This document shows, one piece after another, positions 8,773 to 18,482 of a DNA stretch of 64,000 nucleotides (its first letter is position 1; each line of letters starts with the position of its first letter). The DNA lies in the NCBI RefSeq assembly GCF_010672455.1, contig NZ_JAAHGO010000044.1, positions 5,376 to 69,375 on the forward strand, written 5' to 3'. Source of the stretch: Okeania sp. SIO2C9. Lineage in GTDB: Bacteria; Cyanobacteriota; Cyanobacteriia; Cyanobacteriales; Microcoleaceae. The position numbers and the translations under genes were made by a program. A model generated the notes under the pieces. It saw only the letters and a list, made by a program, of their open reading frames with translations. It searched no databases and had not been told where the DNA came from.

Positions 8773-10185
8773 TTATGGACTATAGTAATTCCAAGTCATT
8801 TTACTACGAAGGTAATGATTTTGAGACCATAATCTAGGGCGATTCGGATTTTGATTCGGTTCGGGGTTACTGTAAATATGCAGCTTATTCCCATTAACAA
8901 CAATCAACTCCTCTCGCCAGTCTCCAGATACATCCGCTACATAGAGGCGATCGGCTTTTTCTTTGAACCTGTAGAGAAATTCTCCACTCAAAGGATCGAA
9001 AATTCCTACGTCTCCTGATTCATGGCGTTCTTTAGCAGCAGCTAACTGTTTTTCTCTTCCTGTCCAATCAATAGTAAAGATAACTTCTAGACCTCTGACT
9101 GTCCAACCTCTAGGCGCAACATCGTCCATTTTATAGTTGGCGATTAGCTGACCTTGGGCATCAAATATGAAAGGTTTCTGATGTTCATTGTAACGACTGC
9201 GACACCATATTTCCAATCCTGGACGATTGTCAAAATTCCCAATAGCAGCATTTTGAGGTTCTTGATTTTTGTAGTGAGTCTCCCAAATTAAGCGATCGCG
9301 ATTATATAGAAAAACTCGATTATCACCACGCTCTTCCAAAGCTAGTACCTCTAATCCAGGAATATCTGGACGCACATCAGCAACAAAAATGGAATCAACA
9401 TGACTTTTGCCTTTGAGAGGAATTTGAACAAGTATTTCTCCATCTGGTGAAATCAGGGTACCACCCAAAACTTCATCTTTGCCATCTCCGTTCAAGTCTG
9501 CTACTCGTGCCCCATTATGAGCATTAGCTACAAAGTCATCTCTCGTCCATAGAGGTTGGGGGTCTTCTTTTTTCAGCAAGTCATCTATTGCATAGGCGGC
9601 TAAAAAGCGTCCCATGCGATATCTTTCTGAGTTGGTGGTTTGCAGCAATAAATCCCTATCGCCTTGCCCACGAAAATTAGTAATTACTAAGTGCTCCCAC
9701 CTTTCTGTTCCTGGTGGTGATTTCAGCGTAATAGTTTTCTTGGTTTTTCCTCTTTCACCCTCAACAATGTGAAGAGTATTATCTTTAGTTAAAAATAATA
9801 CTTCTGTTTTACTATCTCCATCTACATCACCTGCTTGTACTCCTGGTCCGTGCCATCCAGGTAATCCATTCCTCTCAGATTGTTTGCTCACTTGAATATC
9901 GATCTGTTTTGCCCAGAGTTTTTGCCCATTTCCCTGATAAACTACGATATGGCCTGGTTTGGTAATAATAAAATCCTTCTGACCATCATCATTGATATCT
10001 GCTGTAATTATTCCTCCTACTCTTTCATCTTCAGCAGGTAAATCTAATTCTATGATCTGAGGTTTAATAGAAGAATAGGGTAAACTTGATACTTGAGTGC
10101 ATCCACTACTCAGAAACAATAGAAAAAATAAGAATATATCAACTCTAATTTTGAATAAATTTCCTTTTATAAAGTAAGTCTTCAT
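8773..10185 (-). CDS. FG-GAP/VCBS-repeat lipoprotein, probable beta-propeller
   Basis: 470 residues. The N-terminus has a hydrophobic signal (about 15-28) that ends in a lipobox (LSSGC), so the mature protein should be a lipoprotein with a lipidated Cys near residue 29. The rest contains repeated Asp-rich calcium-loop motifs of the FG-GAP/VCBS type: ADINDDGQKDF near 62, GDVDGDSKTEV near 118, ADLNGDGKDEV near 228 and ADVSGDWREEL near 427. These blades are spaced as in a seven- or eight-bladed propeller, and the overall look resembles the propeller of rhamnogalacturonan lyases (PL11), but I cannot see a catalytic site with certainty. The gene precedes a GT39 transferase by 24 bases. A role in binding or processing surface polysaccharide is an inference. 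Confidence 0.75.
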   Translation of the reverse strand: MKTYFIKGNLFKIRVDIFLFFLLFLSSGCTQVSSLPYSSIKPQIIELDLPAEDERVGGIITADINDDGQKDFIITKPGHIVVYQGNGQKLWAKQIDIQVSKQSERNGLPGWHGPGVQAGDVDGDSKTEVLFLTKDNTLHIVEGERGKTKKTITLKSPPGTERWEHLVITNFRGQGDRDLLLQTTNSERYRMGRFLAAYAIDDLLKKEDPQPLWTRDDFVANAHNGARVADLNGDGKDEVLGGTLISPDGEILVQIPLKGKSHVDSIFVADVRPDIPGLEVLALEERGDNRVFLYNRDRLIWETHYKNQEPQNAAIGNFDNRPGLEIWCRSRYNEHQKPFIFDAQGQLIANYKMDDVAPRGWTVRGLEVIFTIDWTGREKQLAAAKERHESGDVGIFDPLSGEFLYRFKEKADRLYVADVSGDWREELIVVNGNKLHIYSNPEPNQNPNRPRLWSQNHYLRSKMTWNYYSP

Positions 10186-10207
10186 AATTTATTTTTTAGT
10201 ATCTATG

Positions 10208-10740
10208 CTATCTATATTTGAGTAATTGCTTGGGAACCATCAAAAAAACAATAGCTACTATACTTGTAGTCATTATTCCTAAGCTATACCAGGGTTTACA
10301 GCGCTTTTCATATTGATGAACCACATCGTCATAATCACGCGTCCTAAAGTAGCTATTGCTGCACCCACTACTTGTAGATAAAGAACTTAGTAGAAAGCTA
10401 TTCAACTATTTTCCTCAAAACCTAGTAATTGTGCAATAGGCACTAGAACTAAGAGAATGGGTAAAGAAAGAAATTCTTCGAGAAAAAGGAACCTAATAGT
10501 GGATTTAGTAGCTAGCTTCTAATGGATTTGCAGCTACTTCACAAGTCATCAGAATAGGAAATCCAAATTTAATCAACAGAGTAAAGAATAGTTGCTTGAG
10601 CAACTGCACTCGCAAATACCTCTGCTAGAACTATATAAAAAAATGAAGGAGAGAGCTAGGGTTGCTTCTGTTATCATAGCATAGATACTAGGAGAATGTC
10701 GATAGGAGAGCTTTCATAGTTCATAAAAATTAAAATATGA
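10208..10740 (-). pseudogene. Decayed Wzx-type flippase, second copy
   Basis: Read on the minus strand in shifting frames, 10400-10740 matches the N-terminal third of the intact flippase at 12324-13715. EATLALSFIFLY parallels EGTLALTFVFYI, then KFGFPIL parallels QCGLPIL, EVAANPLEAS parallels EVAANPEEGS, and PILLVLVPIAQLLGFEE parallels PVLILLFPISQLLNYQG. Several stops and frameshifts interrupt it. The following 65-codon frame (10208-10405) begins with repeat sequence shared with 57600-57640 and ends in one hydrophobic helix that may be the last flippase helix. It is not functional. Confidence 0.6.
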
Positions 10741-11025
10741 CACATCCTTCGGATCGCAGGTGTTACCCTGACGCTCGTGTTAGCGTAGTGCCTCCTTCGG
10801 AGGAGCTACAACACCATGGCAGTTGCGTGACTGTCGGGAGACCCGCAAGGGCCTACTGGCTTCTCTATCCCATGGTCAAAGACATTTAGGACTACTTTTC
10901 TCATTATGTTTAGAAAACCATTAACATCAGCATTGATGGATCCAATGCTTACGGTACGATTGCATTCCTCTTTGTCTTGATGCAGTCGCTCATGGGGGAA
11001 ACCCCCTTTGGCGGCGCTGCATCGC
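10735..11025. repeat. Cluster of small GC-rich palindromic repeats
   Basis: At 10781-10808 lies the CCTCCTTCGGAGGAGC palindrome. At 10983-11021 lies TCGCTCATGGGGGAAACCCC followed by GGCGGCGCTG, which has near copies at 31799-31833. Their GC content stands out from the AT-rich surroundings. The second lies within the TnpB remnant without breaking its frame. Confidence 0.6.
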
Positions 11026-11087
11026 TTTACTCTTTTTTCAGAAAAGGTGACATAATTTTTCTCACCTTCAGTGTACACTGGAATCAA
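10806..11087 (-). pseudogene. C-terminal remnant of a second TnpB type
   Basis: The 93-residue frame contains SEKRVKR and, later, SINADVNGFLNIMRKVV, which is the last RuvC segment of a TnpB subfamily (its catalytic Asp lies in NADVNG) different from the TnpB at 4301. The expected glycine-rich link between these two blocks is replaced by CSAAKGGFPHERLHQ, encoded by the GGGGGAAACCCCC palindrome. No upstream RuvC or zinc region is left. It is therefore a dead fragment, kept open by chance or by the in-frame nature of the insert. Confidence 0.65.
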
Positions 11088-11182
11088 ATCATTATCTATA
11101 AAATTTGCTTTTGAGGACTAAATTTAATGGGATACCCAAAATAAGAGTTGGAATAAGACAAGAAAACTTTTTGAGAGTAACA

Positions 11183-12223
11183 TCAGTTTAAATTCTTCAT
11201 TTTATTCCTTATTAACATAGAGATTTTTCTAATTTTTAACTGAGCTTGATACTTAATCTGTTTCCTTAAAATCGGTATAAAAAGTTTACGCACATAGCGA
11301 AATACATTGTCTTCTATGAAGAAAATAGTTTTTTCATGTATTCCAATTTCAGTCTTTCCAGATGTTTCTAATTGATACCCATAAATCTTTAAACCATCCC
11401 CTGCAATAGACTCAAGAATTTCAATTTCTCGCTTTGTAAGTTTTTTTCTAAAAATACCTACTTTTTGGTTAGAGATAGGTTTATTGAGGGAATCAACAAA
11501 GAGGATCTGATTGACAATAGAACATTCTCCTTTCTGTTTCTGGCAGATTTAGGTTTACAGTTTCATAGTCTTCTTCAAGAAAATATTTAATTTTCTTTAA
11601 CTGATTTTCTAAATCTAGAACTAAATCTTCGTAATGAATTTCTAGGAATTGATCGGAATTTATAGTTTTCTTGAATTCGTCAAAAGTAATAACGTATTCT
11701 CTCCATCTATGTGCTATGCCATAGATACTTTTTGGACCAAGAAAAACTCTTTTCAACGATTCGGCTACGTCCCTGCCATCTCGTATTATATGGATAAATT
11801 TTGCCTCTGGAAATAATTTATGAATTTCTTTTAAATATCGTATGTGCTGTGGAGTCTGATCTCCCCAAAGTTCATACCTGCTTTTTGAGCATAAAGTTCA
11901 AAAAGCAAGGAAATGACACCCTTTACTCAGGTAATTTTAAGTTGCTTGCAAAAATCGATTACTGATATTCCTAAACCCCACTCTTTTATACATAGATCCT
12001 GTAGAATATGCTTGACAAAAAGGTAAAGATTAGAGTCTTTTTGTAGAACTCCATAATAGTCGAATATATCGGAAAAACGTTCAAAAATATGACTTTCTGA
12101 AGGAATAATAATATTCGGGTGGGCATCTATAAGAATTTGAAGCAAAGTTGTGCCTGAACGTGGACAAACTACCATAAAAAATGGTATTTTTAGAATTTGC
12201 GAAATATCCTTTTCTGTAACCAT
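11183..12223 (-). pseudogene. Decayed sulfotransferase, paralogue of 20734-21768
   Basis: The whole length aligns with the intact sulfotransferase at 20734-21768. The N-terminal part (11927-12223) keeps the phosphosulfate-binding loop CPRSGTTLLQILIDAHPN and runs to a stop after DFCKQLKIT. After a broken stretch (11757-11926) in which the substrate region and 3'-phosphate motif are out of frame, the middle part (11493-11756) is open again from VFLGPKSIYGIAHRW to MFYCQSDPL. The C-terminal quarter (11183-11490) is readable as IGIFRKKLTKREIEI-like sequence and ends at a TGA near 11183. At least three frame breaks are present. It is a recent decay product, because identity to the intact copy is still very high. 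Confidence 0.85.
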
Positions 12224-12323
12224 CTTAAAATTATTAAAATTATTAAAATTATTTGTATCAGCAGCCCAATAGTTGTTAAGTAAACTATCATTTACAATTT
12301 TGAAAAATTAAATACTATTGAAT

Positions 12324-13715
12324 ATGAAAAAATTACTAAGTCGTCTGGATTGGTCTTATTTTTATTCTCTTTTGGGAGAGGGAACTCTAGCTCTAACATT
12401 TGTCTTTTATATTATTCTTGCTCGTTTACTTGGTCCAGAACGATATGAAATATTTACATCAGCAGCAGCTTTAGGGGCTATTTTATCCTTATTCATACAG
12501 TGTGGATTACCGATTCTGATTCAGCGTGAAGTGGCAGCTAATCCAGAAGAAGGGTCAAAATATACAATCCAATTTCTATTATTAGAAGTTTTGAATGTTT
12601 TACCAGTTCTCATCTTATTATTTCCAATTAGCCAATTGCTAAATTACCAAGGAGAAGGACTGATAGTATGTTATCTCGTGGTGTTTGCTGAACTGTGCCG
12701 TCAGATTAAATTAACTTTGCGGGGGGTTGCTAAAGGGATGGGTTGGTTTAGAACCGAAACTATTTCTGTGGCAATTGAGCGTTTGTCAGTAGTATTGATT
12801 GCTTGTGCGGTCTTGTTCTGGACGAATAATTTGGTATTGGTAGTTGCGAGTTTAGTACTAGTTCGATTGTTGGAAAACTTGGGTTTTATTTACTATTTGA
12901 GCCGAAAACTCACAGTATGGCGTGCTTTCAATGTCAATAGTTTAATGGGAATTTATCAAATGGCCTTCCCTTTTGCTTTGTCTGGGGTATTCTGGATGCT
13001 TTACTACAAAATTGATTTGGTCATGCTCAAAGGGATGGCTGAGACTGGAGAGACTGCATTCTATAGTGCATCTTACCAAATTATGGAGATTTTTTCTGCT
13101 CTGCCTAGAGTAGTTTTCTATGTAATTTTTAGTAGATTAGCTCGCTACCACGCTAACGAACCTGAGAAAATTCCAGAGCAAATCTATAAAGCAACTCGCG
13201 TACTTCTGCTATTGGTTTTGCCTTCGATAGTAATTGCTGGATTCTTTCAAAGTTATTTAGTTGAGCTTCTTTACGGTAACGAATATTCCTATTCAGCTCA
13301 ATCTCTAGGTATTTTGATTCCCAATATCAGTATTGATATGTTCGGTATGTTGGTGCTGCAGCTTTTTCTAGCAACTAAACGAGAAAAATATTTACCACCT
13401 TTGTTGATACTCAGCACCATTATCAATATTGTCTCTAACGCTATACTTATCCCATTGTTAGGATCTGTCGGTGCTGCTTTATGTACTTTATTCAGTTCTG
13501 GAGTTTTATGCGTAATTGGTCTGGGAATTATGAGCCGTCTAGGGTACAAAAAAGTTGGACATAAATTACAGTTAATTGCTACAATGAGCTTACTTTTAAC
13601 GACAGTCCCTTCTCTAATAATGAATGGATTACAACCCCAGATCGGCATTGCCTTAATGATTGGAAGTATAACAGTTTTAGTAATGCTGATGCGCCCTCGC
13701 AAATTTTTAGCTTAG
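12324..13715 (+). CDS. Wzx-type polysaccharide flippase (MOP superfamily)
   Basis: 463 residues with about twelve to fourteen hydrophobic helices and the usual N-terminal sequence of the polysaccharide_synt family (LGEGTLALTFVFYIILARLLGPE near residue 16, with GPERY at the end of helix 1). This family flips undecaprenyl- or lipid-linked oligosaccharides across the cytoplasmic membrane. It is the only plus-strand gene in the first 30 kb, and it lies between sulfotransferase genes on the other strand. The start was set at the ATG at 12324, because the frame's first codon is a TTG two codons upstream. A decayed copy of the same gene is found at 10208-10740 in opposite orientation. The glycan it moves is presumably the one made and sulfated by the neighbours (inference). 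Confidence 0.88.
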   Translation: MKKLLSRLDWSYFYSLLGEGTLALTFVFYIILARLLGPERYEIFTSAAALGAILSLFIQCGLPILIQREVAANPEEGSKYTIQFLLLEVLNVLPVLILLFPISQLLNYQGEGLIVCYLVVFAELCRQIKLTLRGVAKGMGWFRTETISVAIERLSVVLIACAVLFWTNNLVLVVASLVLVRLLENLGFIYYLSRKLTVWRAFNVNSLMGIYQMAFPFALSGVFWMLYYKIDLVMLKGMAETGETAFYSASYQIMEIFSALPRVVFYVIFSRLARYHANEPEKIPEQIYKATRVLLLLVLPSIVIAGFFQSYLVELLYGNEYSYSAQSLGILIPNISIDMFGMLVLQLFLATKREKYLPPLLILSTIINIVSNAILIPLLGSVGAALCTLFSSGVLCVIGLGIMSRLGYKKVGHKLQLIATMSLLLTTVPSLIMNGLQPQIGIALMIGSITVLVMLMRPRKFLA

Positions 13716-13763
13716 TGATTCAAAATCTTAAGCTATTTTGTCTTTCTTACGCCAAAGTTTCAA

Positions 13764-14801
13764 TTAGAGGTTTCTCATCAATGAGCTTTTATAAAGTGAA
13801 GTAGGGCTATTTAAACCTAATCTGAGATTCAAGTAAATTTTCAACTCTTGTAATGCTTCAATTTGACCTTTGCGGTTTTTCATCATCGCCAAAAATTTCC
13901 GAAGAGGATGCTCGATATATTGAAATTGTAGTCTTTCTAAGTTGGAAATCTGTGGTTTTGCCAGCTCTCTCTGGTAGCTGTAGCGTTCTAAAGTAGGGCC
14001 TGCTACTGCTTCAAAAATACGCAGTTGGCGTTCTGTCATCTGTGTACGCCACTTTTCGGTATTACTGCTGATAATAGGACGAGAAAGATTCTGGAGATTT
14101 TGCTTGTCGGTTCTATATGGTGCATTATCTTTGTAGAAATTTAGCATTTCTGGAGTATATTCCTCTACTAGAAACGCACACATCTGTTTTAAGACTTGCT
14201 GAGGGTTTAGTAAAAGTTTTTCATATCGGACTTCAAAAAATGAATTTTGAGCTAGGAGAATTTTCAGCTCCTCAATCACTTCCAGATGCTTTACCCAGCC
14301 CCAAGCTGCGAGATAAATATGTTTAGGCCCCATACGGGATTTTAGCCAAGACAATGCACAATCACGTCCATCACGAACAATATGAATAACTTGTAAATTG
14401 GGAAATCCATTCAGAATTTCACGCCAGTAAAAAAGATGAGCAGGGGTTTTCTCTCCCCAACGCTGTTTTCCCCGATCCTTAGCCCAAGTAAACATAATTG
14501 CCTCAAAAATGCCATGAAAATCATATCTCTGAATAGCTTTGATGGTATTTTCTCTATTTGGATAAGGAGACCAATCAGCAAGTGGGCCTGTACTGAAAAT
14601 GTCATCTAATAGACGTTCTCGATTTTTAGGAAGGTTTAAATCTCCGTAATACTTTAACCAGTGATAAAATGTCTTATATACATGAGACTCAAAGGGTACA
14701 GCAATTCTTGGATGACTATTGAGTAGTTTACTCAGCAAGGATGTTCCTGATCGCGGACAACCAAAAATAAATATTGGCCGTTCATAATTTTTTGTATCCA
14801 T
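13764..14801 (-). CDS. Sulfotransferase family protein (PAPS-dependent)
   Basis: 345 residues. The 5'-phosphosulfate loop is near residue 14 (FGCPRSGTSLLSKLL) and the 3'-phosphate motif is near residue 137 (IHIVRDGRDCALSW), both in the expected order for PAPS-dependent sulfotransferases of the Sulfotransfer_3 type. The cognate histidine or acidic base is probably among residues 35-60 (PFESHVYKTF) or in GEKTPAH near 115. It would transfer sulfate to a sugar or lipid hydroxyl. The start ATG at 14801 is clear. It is convergent with the flippase gene, 48 bases from its stop, and is distantly related to the sulfotransferase at 20734. Its place in the glycan island suggests sulfation of exopolysaccharide or a glycolipid (inference). 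Confidence 0.88.
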   Translation of the reverse strand: MDTKNYERPIFIFGCPRSGTSLLSKLLNSHPRIAVPFESHVYKTFYHWLKYYGDLNLPKNRERLLDDIFSTGPLADWSPYPNRENTIKAIQRYDFHGIFEAIMFTWAKDRGKQRWGEKTPAHLFYWREILNGFPNLQVIHIVRDGRDCALSWLKSRMGPKHIYLAAWGWVKHLEVIEELKILLAQNSFFEVRYEKLLLNPQQVLKQMCAFLVEEYTPEMLNFYKDNAPYRTDKQNLQNLSRPIISSNTEKWRTQMTERQLRIFEAVAGPTLERYSYQRELAKPQISNLERLQFQYIEHPLRKFLAMMKNRKGQIEALQELKIYLNLRLGLNSPTSLYKSSLMRNL

Positions 14802-14959
14802 AGCTAGCTGAAAGTGATGATTTTGTGAAAAATGATATAATTCCTACTATCAATAATCAATTAAAAATCACAAAAATTTACTCAAATTAATTTGAATATT
14901 TAATTGAAAAATCAGGTATTATTCCAACAGTTAAGAAAATAAATTCATCAATTTTCTGC

Positions 14960-15688
14960 CTATTCTTGATTTATGATAAAAGTTTGACCATACACGCCAT
15001 AGGATATAAATTCTTTTGCTGATAAGTGTGTATTGTTTTCTATAAATTCTCTAAAAGCTTTACGTTGTCCTCTATTATCATCTTTATCAAAACAGTTCCA
15101 ATCATCAAAAATCAGAATAGTCTTATCCATAATCATATCTTGGATATAATCTAAGACTTCGACTGTGGATGAGTAAAGATCGCAATCTATCAGCGCGATT
15201 GCAATCTTATCAAGATTATATTTTTGCTTAGTGTCTTCATTAAGAGATTCTTCAAAAAAACCTTCTATCAAAAATGTTTTTTTCCAATCAACTCCTTTTG
15301 AGTTCAAGTTATTGGTTACATTTTCTTTAGAACAACTATATTGACCTTGATAAAAAACTTCTTCTTTTGTTAGGTCTTCTTCCTGAATTTCAGGCAATCC
15401 TTTAAAAGAATCGAAACCAAAGAATCTCATGTTATTTAGCTCATATTTTTTGGCTATTTTTTGAGCATTCCAGAAAGCATATCCTTTAAATATGCCAAAC
15501 TCACAGTAATCTCCTTTGTTCGCTATTCCCATTTCTATAGCTGTATTAAAAATTAACTCCTGGGCAGCTACGAGACCACTGCTAGCTGTATTAAAGCCAT
15601 GTATATATCTATAATATATTTTGTGAGCAAACTTGTTGAGCTTTGTTGCTTGTAGAATTTTTACAATTAGTAACCTTATAGATTTCAT
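14960..15688 (-). CDS. TylF/MycF-type SAM-dependent methyltransferase
   Basis: 242 residues. After a short basic N-terminus come the SAM site (DYCEFGIFKGYAFWNA, near residue 60), an aspartate-rich motif (FFGFDSFKGLPE, near 88), LIDCDLYSST (near 167), which supplies metal ligands, and IFDDWN (near 193). These are hallmarks of the TylF/MycF family, magnesium-dependent O-methyltransferases acting on sugar hydroxyls in macrolide glycosides and, in cyanobacteria, often in surface-glycan loci. The gene stands alone between two gaps but is on the same strand as its neighbours. A second, more distant member is at 23276-23998. The acceptor is unknown. Confidence 0.85.
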   Translation of the reverse strand: MKSIRLLIVKILQATKLNKFAHKIYYRYIHGFNTASSGLVAAQELIFNTAIEMGIANKGDYCEFGIFKGYAFWNAQKIAKKYELNNMRFFGFDSFKGLPEIQEEDLTKEEVFYQGQYSCSKENVTNNLNSKGVDWKKTFLIEGFFEESLNEDTKQKYNLDKIAIALIDCDLYSSTVEVLDYIQDMIMDKTILIFDDWNCFDKDDNRGQRKAFREFIENNTHLSAKEFISYGVYGQTFIINQE

Positions 15689-16157
15689 AAATTGAATACT
15701 CTACTATAAATTTATTTTGATATTGTGTTTAGATTACTTGTATCATTTCAAATATCAAGCTTTTCCTCTTTAATTATTGTCAGGAAAATGATTAAACTTG
15801 TTGAACAAAATTTCCTTTGTCTATCAACTTATCTATAAATAAGATAAGTATTATTTTTACTAAAATATTTGAGCTACTCTTTCCGGAAAACTAATACTGC
15901 ATAAAGAAAATTAAAATTGCCGATCGCTAAAGTCAGGAATCCATAGTTATCATGGTTATAGTTACTCTATGAATTCCCAATCCAGATTAGCTTAACTTAT
16001 CCAAAATGTGCATTGCTGAAATAGATTGATAACTTTTCAAGCAACTTTCCATGATTTTACATCTTGGTATTTTTTATAATCATTTTTATTAAATTTTAAT
16101 TCCTAAATAATAGATTTTTTCTCAAAAGTTTCTATTACTTATTAGCCTTGAACTTAA
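15689..16157. other. Intergenic gap with no gene recognised
   Basis: AT-rich. I see no coding frame and no match to other genes in the window. A weak inverted repeat (GGAATCCATAG and CTATGAATTCC) lies at about 15938-15980. Confidence 0.4.
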
Positions 16158-16694
16158 TTATCTTCTCTTAAAAATTACTTTTGCTGGATTTCCCATCACA
16201 ATACTATTTTCAGGGATTTTAGAAGACACAACTGAGTTCGGTGTGATGATCGTCCCACTACCAATATCCGCCCCATCTAATATACAACAGTTAGCCCCAA
16301 TCCAAACATTTTCGCCAATTTTAACCCCTTGCTTAGAAATAGAACCCTGTTTTTGTATAGGTACATCAAGCTTATCATATCTATAATTACCACCAATAAC
16401 TGATGTATTAGGACCGAGCATTGAGTAATTGTCAATTTCTATTCCTATGTTGCCAGAAGCAATAGAGCACCCGACTGCAATCAATACATTTTCACCAATA
16501 TTTACAAAACCATCAGAGGCTTTTATTTTTACGAAAGAAGCAATTTCGGTATTTTTTCCAATTGTCAAAAGGTTATTCAATTCAACTTCTGCTTTGGGAC
16601 TAATTATAGCTCTATATTTCAACCAATAATAGACAGATACTATTGGAGCAGGAATGAAAAAGCGACGAATTATTTTCGTTATTGTCATTTTCAT
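16158..16694 (-). CDS. Hexapeptide-repeat acyltransferase (left-handed beta-helix)
   Basis: 178 residues. After a short amphipathic N-terminus the chain shows imperfect hexapeptide repeats, with Ile/Leu/Val every sixth position from about residue 36 to 165. There is a loop with NYRYDKLDVPI near 103 and the common ending GVKIGENVWIGANCCILDG, then GNPAKVIFKRR. This is the maltose/galactoside-acetyltransferase-like fold, which moves an acyl group (usually acetyl) onto a sugar; active members are trimers. The usual catalytic His is not evident in the NYRYD loop, so activity should not be assumed. It lies 128 bases downstream of the MaoC-SDR gene, on the same strand, and may transfer the acyl unit prepared by that operon (inference). 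Confidence 0.82.
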   Translation of the reverse strand: MKMTITKIIRRFFIPAPIVSVYYWLKYRAIISPKAEVELNNLLTIGKNTEIASFVKIKASDGFVNIGENVLIAVGCSIASGNIGIEIDNYSMLGPNTSVIGGNYRYDKLDVPIQKQGSISKQGVKIGENVWIGANCCILDGADIGSGTIITPNSVVSSKIPENSIVMGNPAKVIFKRR

Positions 16695-16822
16695 ATTAAC
16701 TTAATCCATTTATTAATAAAATAATTACATTAGGGATGTGCGTAAAAATAACATCCAAATTAAACAATCTATAGAAAGAAAACTTCAAAAAATTATTGGT
16801 AGATTATTAAACCGCAACTTCC

Positions 16823-18445
16823 TTACCCGAAAGGTAAATCGCCTAAGTTTAAAACTACTTTCTGTCCGGTTATAGAATTTGCCCAGCTAGAAGCTAAAAA
16901 CAAAATACTTTGAGCAACTTCAATAGGCTCTAAATTTCTGCCAAAATCTCTGGAAGCTGCTATTCTTTTTGTAAAATCTGAAGGAATACATGATACAAGG
17001 TCTGTCTCTGTCATGTTGGGTACAACAAAGTTTACTTGTATATTTAATTTAGCTAGTTCTTTTGCTAAACTTTTTGTGTAACCTACTACAGCACTTTTTG
17101 CCGTTATATATTGACTTTGCCCAGTGACTGGATTTTCAACAAATATTGTTGATAGATTAATTATTTTACCGGACTTTTGTTGTTTTAACACCGGAAGAAC
17201 CGCTTGACAGCAATTGTGCATTCCTTTTAAGGATACTTCTAATTCACTTAAATAATCTTGCCACTCCAGCTTGACAACATTTTTGGGAATAGCTTCTTTT
17301 ACTGCATTATTAACTAAGACATTAACTGTGCCAAATTTTTCTACTACCTGATCTATGAATTTTTCAACTTCCAATTTTTCTCTAATATCACATTGCAATG
17401 GGATAGCAATTCCACCATTTTTTTCAATATCCTCAACAATTAATTCTGCATCTTTTTTCCCTTTATAATAATTTACAACAACTTTCGCACCCTGCATTGC
17501 AAATAATTTGGCAGTTGCTGCCCCTATTCCACGACTAGCACCAGTAATAACTACCACTTTATCTTTTAAGCCCATATCTATATAATTAGATTTTATTTCT
17601 GGGCAACTAATAATTTTTTGTGGTGGAGAATTTACTACTACATTTAATTTACCTGTGGCTAAAACAGTATTTTCTTTTAAAAGTGTAGTAGCTACTTCCA
17701 TAGATTCACTTGCTACAGAAACTTTGCCAACTTCTCCTACAAGTTTTATTGATTCTGATAAAGGAACTTGGTCTAGAAATGAAAATTGAAATTTAGCAAA
17801 TGTGGCATATTTTCCTGGCAATTTCATTCCCACTAATGTAGATAACAATAGGGTTGAAATTAAGTTATGGCTAATTGCTATATTGATTGAATCAGTATTA
17901 CTTAAAAAACCTTCATTAATAATGGAATCTAAATATTTTTTAAGCAGGATAGAATTAAGTGATATATTTAACTCTCCTTTTTTATTGGCTATTTCATTAA
18001 TACTCCAGTTATTTTCTGAGATTTCATCTAATAAGTAACAAGTTTGATTCCGGTCTATATCTCTGATTTCTTCACTAAAAGGGTATAAAGTAAAATTACC
18101 CTTAGACTTTATTACTATCTCTTCAGTAAGATGATTATACCAGGTAGCATTATAGGAAAATTTTCCACTTTCTGTTTCTGAATATTTGTAGTCTAGTCTA
18201 ATTTCATCACCAATTAATATTGGTTTACGAAAGCTAGTATCTAATTCTAAAAATTCTACTTGTTGGTCGGGAAAATTTTGTTGAATTAGAGAAATAAAAC
18301 TAAAGGGTAACATTCCGTGAACAAGTCGTTGCCGATATTTAGTTTTTCTGGCAAACTCCTCATCCATATGCAAAGAGTTACGATCGCCACTAATGGAGGC
18401 GAAATTTGCAACCATTTTTTCAGAGATTTTGAATACCTTTTCCAT
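16823..18445 (-). CDS. Fusion of MaoC-like hotdog domain(s) with an SDR ketoreductase
   Basis: 540 residues. The N-terminal hotdog (about 1-130) has the R-hydratase motif FASISGDRNSLHMDEEFA with the catalytic Asp and His, followed by LVHGML. A second, degenerate hotdog appears to cover about 170-280, without the catalytic motif. The C-terminal SDR (about 290-540) has the cofactor loop TGASRGIGAA, NNA, a Ser in INLSTIF and YITAK, which together give Ser-Tyr-Lys of a FabG-type 3-oxoacyl-ACP reductase. So one protein could reduce a 3-oxoacyl thioester and hydrate or dehydrate the 3-hydroxyacyl product. The ATG at 18445 was chosen over a TTG seven codons upstream. An acyl carrier protein gene lies 37 bases upstream and FkbH before that, so the three are one operon. 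A free-standing fusion of this kind outside a PKS is unusual. Confidence 0.85.
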   Translation of the reverse strand: MEKVFKISEKMVANFASISGDRNSLHMDEEFARKTKYRQRLVHGMLPFSFISLIQQNFPDQQVEFLELDTSFRKPILIGDEIRLDYKYSETESGKFSYNATWYNHLTEEIVIKSKGNFTLYPFSEEIRDIDRNQTCYLLDEISENNWSINEIANKKGELNISLNSILLKKYLDSIINEGFLSNTDSINIAISHNLISTLLLSTLVGMKLPGKYATFAKFQFSFLDQVPLSESIKLVGEVGKVSVASESMEVATTLLKENTVLATGKLNVVVNSPPQKIISCPEIKSNYIDMGLKDKVVVITGASRGIGAATAKLFAMQGAKVVVNYYKGKKDAELIVEDIEKNGGIAIPLQCDIREKLEVEKFIDQVVEKFGTVNVLVNNAVKEAIPKNVVKLEWQDYLSELEVSLKGMHNCCQAVLPVLKQQKSGKIINLSTIFVENPVTGQSQYITAKSAVVGYTKSLAKELAKLNIQVNFVVPNMTETDLVSCIPSDFTKRIAASRDFGRNLEPIEVAQSILFLASSWANSITGQKVVLNLGDLPFG

Positions 18446-18482
18446 AGGTTTTTCTTTCCCGATCAAAAATATTTCTAATTAA

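Noticed and set aside
10208-10405. 65-codon frame as an independent gene
   Set aside because: Its first half is encoded by a dispersed repeat shared with 57600-57640. The rest is one helix that fits better as the end of the decayed flippase.
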